Part shown: one piece after another, positions 60,101 through 64,000 of the stretch | Numbering within the stretch: the stretch's first letter is position 1 | Layout: each line of letters begins with the position of its first letter | The notes under the pieces: model-generated | Told to the model about the DNA's origin: nothing | The model's database searches: none | Seen by the model: only the letters and a program-made list of their open reading frames with translations | From: Citrus sinensis | Lineage: Eukaryota; Streptophyta; Magnoliopsida; Sapindales; Rutaceae | Reading direction: 5' to 3' | Length of the DNA: 64,000 bases | Assembly (NCBI RefSeq): GCF_022201045.2 | Contig: NC_068557.1 | Span: 3,038,001 to 3,102,000, forward strand | Translations under genes and position numbers: made by a program

Positions 60101-60770
60101 GTTGATTCCAGGATATCAAACGAGTAAACATGATTCACTGGCATACAGAGGTACCAATACATACAAGTATTGAGAAATATTTCCACTAAATTCTTTTCAC
60201 GTGTACACCGCAACCAATCATGAACAATAAAAAGAACAAACAATTAAAAATTAAAAGTGTACCTAAGATTAAATTGGATATATCAGGTAAGACACCAATC
60301 AATCAATACATTTATAATTAAGATAAAAAATAATGATGATAATAATAATAAGACAAAATCTTGATATGGGCATGCTCTAATTTTGCATGCATGAATACGC
60401 ATCACATTAATCCAAACAATTGATTCACACAATGCACGAAACCATCAGAAAATTAAACCACAGATATATTTTTTGATCATACACATTTACGCATAAATAT
60501 TTTTTAAAAAAATGAATGAGAATGAAAAGAAGTAAAAAACTGACTGGGATCACGAACAGAGGCCTTGACAGTATAGCCACGAGAAAGAAGAAGCTTGACA
60601 AGCCATGATGCTATGTAACCAGATGCTCCGGTCACGCACACGACCTTCCCGGCTGCTGCTGCACCGCTCATTTTTAGCTACTGATTCTTCGTAATCGTAA
60701 CGTCTCGGAGTGCTTCTTTTTTGTTTGTACGTGTGAGAGTATTGTCACTTTAAGTAAAGTGGGTTGACAT
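54130..60770. repeat. Segmental duplication unit B
   Basis: Direct repeat of 45234-52545. Exons, introns, leader and 3' flank align with scattered substitutions and small indels. The large insert in intron 1 of unit A is missing here, and the homology ends about 100 bp upstream of the start codon. Confidence 0.88.
54416..60671 (-). CDS. CCR-like/phenylacetaldehyde reductase-like SDR, copy B
   Basis: Exons (minus): 60671-60545, 59105-58936, 56842-56651, 55830-55668, 54990-54804 and 54560-54416, encoding 327 residues, standard for this SDR group. Rossmann motif [13 protein letters not shown], catalytic [12 protein letters not shown] region and [10 protein letters not shown] (Tyr166, Lys170) agree with the family consensus better than copy A. 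The C-terminus ends [10 protein letters not shown], as in copy A. It probably reduces aromatic aldehydes or CoA thioesters with NADPH in the cytosol; this is family knowledge and the exact substrate is open. The predicted protein differs from copy A at scattered residues only. No disruption is visible. It lacks the upstream LTR and the intron insert of copy A, so it likely retains the ancestral promoter. Confidence 0.93.
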
Positions 60771-61111
60771 GGTGATATGTCGTTTAAATCTTCTGTTTAA
60801 GGAAATATTTAGTTGGGCTAATAATATTTAGCTCCCTAATCTTTTATAATTTCTAAGGAAGGTATAGAGTTTTTTTCATTTTTATTAAAGAAGTCTTGAA
60901 ATCTAATACAATTATGAAGACTCGCACTATTATAAAATTTAGAAACAAGCGGCACTGTATGTATATTTTTCACCACAAATGCATTCCACGCTTTTAACTA
61001 ATGCAAATTGAATAAATTTGTTCGACGGTTGCTGCTAATCTCTTTTAATATTAGATCGACTGTTGGTTTTTTTTTTTTAAAAAAGATCGTTGGCTTTATT
61101 TTTTATGTTAT
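60771..61111. other. Spacer upstream of copy B
   Basis: AT-rich DNA. I see no gene and no obvious promoter motif beyond weak TATA-like strings. Confidence 0.45.
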
Positions 61112-61842
61112 TTGTACAACGGGTAAAAGTTCATTTAATTCTTGTATTTTAATATTAGTATCCATTTAATCTTTATATTTTTAAAAATGCCTTGAAACAT
61201 CCCTGCTGTTAAAGTATTGGTACTCCTACCGTTACTTTTTTTTTTGACTTATTTTTACAATATTACCCTTTTATAATAATTTTTTATTTGGACAGTAATA
61301 AAAAGAAAATAATTAAATTAACAATTTAACCCTAAAAAATAAATAAATAATTATATTAATTTTTAATTATCAAAAATTAAATTGTTAATTTTTATTTCTT
61401 TTGGCTTACTTTTACAATATTACCCTTTTATAATATTTTTTTTGTTTGGACATTAATAAAAAGAAAATAATTAAATTACCAATTTAATCCTAAAAAATAA
61501 AAATAATAATATTAATTTTTAATTGTCAAAAATTAAATTGTTAAAAATTGTATGCAAATTACCAAGTGTGCAAATGGTGCTTGCAAAAAAATTAATATAA
61601 TTTTTTTATTTTCTAGGGTGAAATTGGTAATTTAATTATTATTATTTTATTAATGTCCAATCAAAAAAATTATTATAAAAGGGTAATACTGTAAAAGTAG
61701 GCCAAAAGAAATAAAAAGTAACGGTATGGGTATCAATATTTTAATGGCAGAGATGTTTCAAGGCATTTTTAAAAATACAGGGACTAAACAGACATTAATC
61801 TTAAAATATAAGGACTAAATAAATTTTTACCCCTTGTACAAC
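61112..61842. mobile_element. Mutator-type MITE with 9-bp TSD
   Basis: The element 61121-61833 (713 bp) lies between perfect 9-bp repeats TTGTACAAC (61112-61120 and 61834-61842). The ends are inverted (GGGTAAAAGTTCATTTAAT versus GGGGTAAAAATTTATTTAG) and the arms continue for over 100 bp (ATGCCTTGAAACATC). Inside, a block of about 155 bp with TACAATATTACCCTTTTATA is present twice in tandem (from about 61248 and 61405). No coding capacity. Confidence 0.9.
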
Positions 61843-62082
61843 CGCAACCTACTTGCTTATGACTTTCTTTTTTTTTCTAGTAGATATAATATATGTATTT
61901 ATTTGGATAAATAAATGGGTTCTAAATGAAATTAGGATCCAACTACATTAGAACAGGGTAGCTGACCGAACCGTCAGGTGTATGTTATTACAATTGTTTC
62001 AAATTCTTCTCATATGTATCCGATGGTTAATTTGATTACTTTACGTTAGAGATGCTCCAACATAACTAATGACACGAAATTA

Positions 62083-62204
62083 TAATAATTTTCTCTAAAA
62101 TAATCTTAAAATATTATCATATTATTAATTTTTACATTGGTTCTAATAATTTTCTCTAATATAATCTTAAAATATTATCATATTATTAATTTTCACATCG
62201 GTTC
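62083..62204. repeat. Tandem duplication, 61-bp period
   Basis: Two copies in tandem of a unit beginning TAATAATTTTCTCTAA and ending TTGGTTC / TCGGTTC, with only a few substitutions. Confidence 0.9.
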
Positions 62205-62215
62205 TAAGGCAGCAG

Positions 62216-62635
62216 GCCCGAGGCTTACGGGGACTGGTCCGACTGGAGGAGGCCGAGGTGCCTGTGGATTTTGAAAAACTTTTCAAATCTTTTAAATGAA
62301 ATATTAAAATGTAAGTATAAAAAGATTGATTTAACCCTTGCATGCTTTAAATATAAACTTTATATATAGGATGAAAATGTGATTCTATATCTTGTGAAGT
62401 AAAGTCTAAATGGCCCCTGCACTCCTATGAAAAGCACCATTGAATCCCGTGAAAATAAACGCAGAAGATTTGCCAAAGATTATTTTTTGGGAGTCCATTA
62501 GTGCTTATTTTAATGCACGAAATAATTGAAGAGTACCATAAAGTGATAAAACTGTCATTACTGCAGGAGCCTGAGGCCAAGGCTTATGCAAATTCAGGGC
62601 AACATAAATTGGGAGCACCACCAGCTGCTACATGA
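62216..62635 (+). other. Two possible terminal exons, unknown gene
   Basis: A GC-richer 42-nt open stretch after an AG (62216-62257, ARGLRGLVRLEEAE) ends at a GT. A second stretch after a good acceptor CTGCAG (62567-62635) reads EPEAKAYANSGQHKLGAPPA and ends at TGA. They are in compatible phase. I found no upstream exons or start, so this could be the 3' remnant of a dead gene or chance. Confidence 0.22.
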
Positions 62636-64000
62636 CCACTGGGAGCTGAATAAGAGAAGGAGTAGTGATAGGTATAGAGAAAAATGAGAGAAATTTACTT
62701 TCTCTCTCTCTACCCACCTACTCTCCCTCTTCCCTTTTCTTCTTTATTTTTCTCATTTTTTTCTCATCTTTTTCTACACCAAGTATTTTCTTAAGATAAG
62801 AAGAGACCATAGCTTTAATTCTCAATAATGGAAGGGTTAAATTTTGAGGGGACTTCGTAGTAGACATTACCCCTCAATAAAAGTATACAGCTGAGATAAA
62901 ACAACAACATAAAAATAAAAATAAAGCATCATGTTAACAGAAGTTGCAGCTTGAATATATACTATAGTCAAATTTAATTTTTTGAAATGGAGCAAAAATC
63001 TTGTTGGGGTCTGAAGTTCAGTCTAATGCTTACGGCCACACACACAGAAGACTCAAGCTCTTCAACCTTAAGAATGAGACTAAGAAATGACTAATACTAA
63101 ACTAAGGAGTGGTTTAATTTACACAAAAGCAAAGAAAATTTTCTTCCTACTTTATATCATAAGGTATTAATATTTACTGTTTTTTTTTTGTATGAATCAA
63201 TGATTTAATATACATGTCCGTTTGTTAAGCTTGTATCATCTTTTCGGATTGCTTAATTGTCAATCATGAAATCAAATGTTGTGAATAATCTTTCCATACC
63301 ACACAAATTTTAGTACATGAGTAAGAACAAACACAATATCCTATGACGATGTTGTAAACTTCTTGTCAAGATTCTTGTATGGACAAATAATATTTTTTGT
63401 GATTTTCTGGTCATGAATTGTCATTTTAACCATCAGCATCTCTTGCGTGTCTTGAGACAAAACGTCAAAAGAAAATGAAATAAGACAAAATGTGGAATCC
63501 ACTCGAAGATTTTGAATCTAGAGGTAAAGAACGTCAAACAAAAATATAATTTTATTATTGAAAGAGATTATTAAAATGCACAAGAAACCTCCTCATTAAA
63601 TAAGTAAATACATTCCTCCATGTAAATCGAAATATGAAAAATAAATCACGCTTCGATAAAATATTAAATATTTCTCTAACAAGTAAAGAGGTAAAAATTA
63701 AAAAGCATTTTTAAATTTTTGTAATTTTATTTTGTCCAATATCACTTAGCTAGCGTATTTTACTGTAACTAAATGTTTAAATATAAATAATATGCTTGTT
63801 TATTAAAGGATCGCTATATCACTCATCCAATTTATTCGAATGAGGTGCCTTCACATATGCTTTAAATAAATTTATATAATAATTTATTTTTTAGTTTATG
63901 GAAAATTATCAACTACTTCATGACATGTCAGTTCGTCTGGGATGAAGAGAAAAATTTGGAGATATATACTTGCTGTTTCATTTTCTTTATAAATAAATGA

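Larger units (their letters stand above)
61843..64000. other. Right-end intergenic region
   Basis: AT-rich. Besides the tandem repeat at 62083-62204 and two doubtful exons at 62216-62635 it shows a CT-rich tract at about 62698-62760. No intact gene is visible up to the window edge. Confidence 0.45.

Noticed and set aside
1-64000. CRISPR array, phage or bacterial defence-like system
   Set aside because: No regularly spaced direct repeats and no prokaryotic gene organisation; all genes are plant-type.

Overview
The window is nuclear DNA from a dicot plant, probably a woody rosid and perhaps Citrus or another member of the Sapindales (inference from protein flavour only). It is AT-rich with sparse, intron-containing genes that have GT-AG junctions. 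It carries an intron-containing elongator tRNA-Met, a plant NAC family, a ferredoxin-dependent sulfite reductase with a transit peptide, a nuclear PsbTn gene, and many plant-type transposon remnants.

Layout. 0-6 kb: an F-box relic, a hAT-type MITE, tRNA-Met, a SINE and two palindromic short repeats. 7.1-11.3 kb: an intact 8-exon sulfite reductase gene on +, with TATA box and G-box. 12.4-12.9 kb: single-exon PSBTN on - behind a G-box/I-box promoter. 13-18.5 kb: gene-poor, with two SINEs (one with a perfect 16-bp target duplication), a third copy of the palindromic repeat and a Mutator-type MITE. 19.1-21.3 kb: a 5-exon coiled-coil protein gene on +. 22.2-24.8 kb: a two-coding-exon gene for a small mitochondrial-type membrane protein with paired TGGGCC (site II) motifs upstream. 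25.0-26.0 kb: a 1-kb non-autonomous Mutator-like element with non-TE internal sequence. 26.5-33.3 kb: three related NAC genes (-,+,-), the first two head-to-head, with a fourth decayed NAC relic near 35.3-36.0 kb. 37-39.6 kb: two MITEs and a nearly complete F-box/FBA pseudogene. 40.7-42.7 kb: the 3' half of a Ty1-copia element with its LTR. 43.7-44.1 kb: a second hAT MITE. 45.1-60.8 kb: a direct tandem duplication of a 6-exon cinnamoyl-CoA-reductase-like/phenylacetaldehyde-reductase-like SDR gene on -. Copy A additionally carries a Mutator MITE in intron 1 and a solo copia LTR just upstream of its ATG. 61-64 kb: another Mutator MITE with a 9-bp target duplication, a 61-bp tandem repeat and two possible small exons.

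The genes do not form a common pathway. Sulfite reductase and PsbTn are plastid housekeeping functions. The two clusters, NAC factors and CCR-like reductases, are ordinary local duplications. I found no prokaryote-like system, CRISPR array or obviously new machinery. The most informative material is the transposon record: at least nine elements have target duplications or termini readable from the sequence, and one can be timed against the gene duplication because the other gene copy keeps the empty site.
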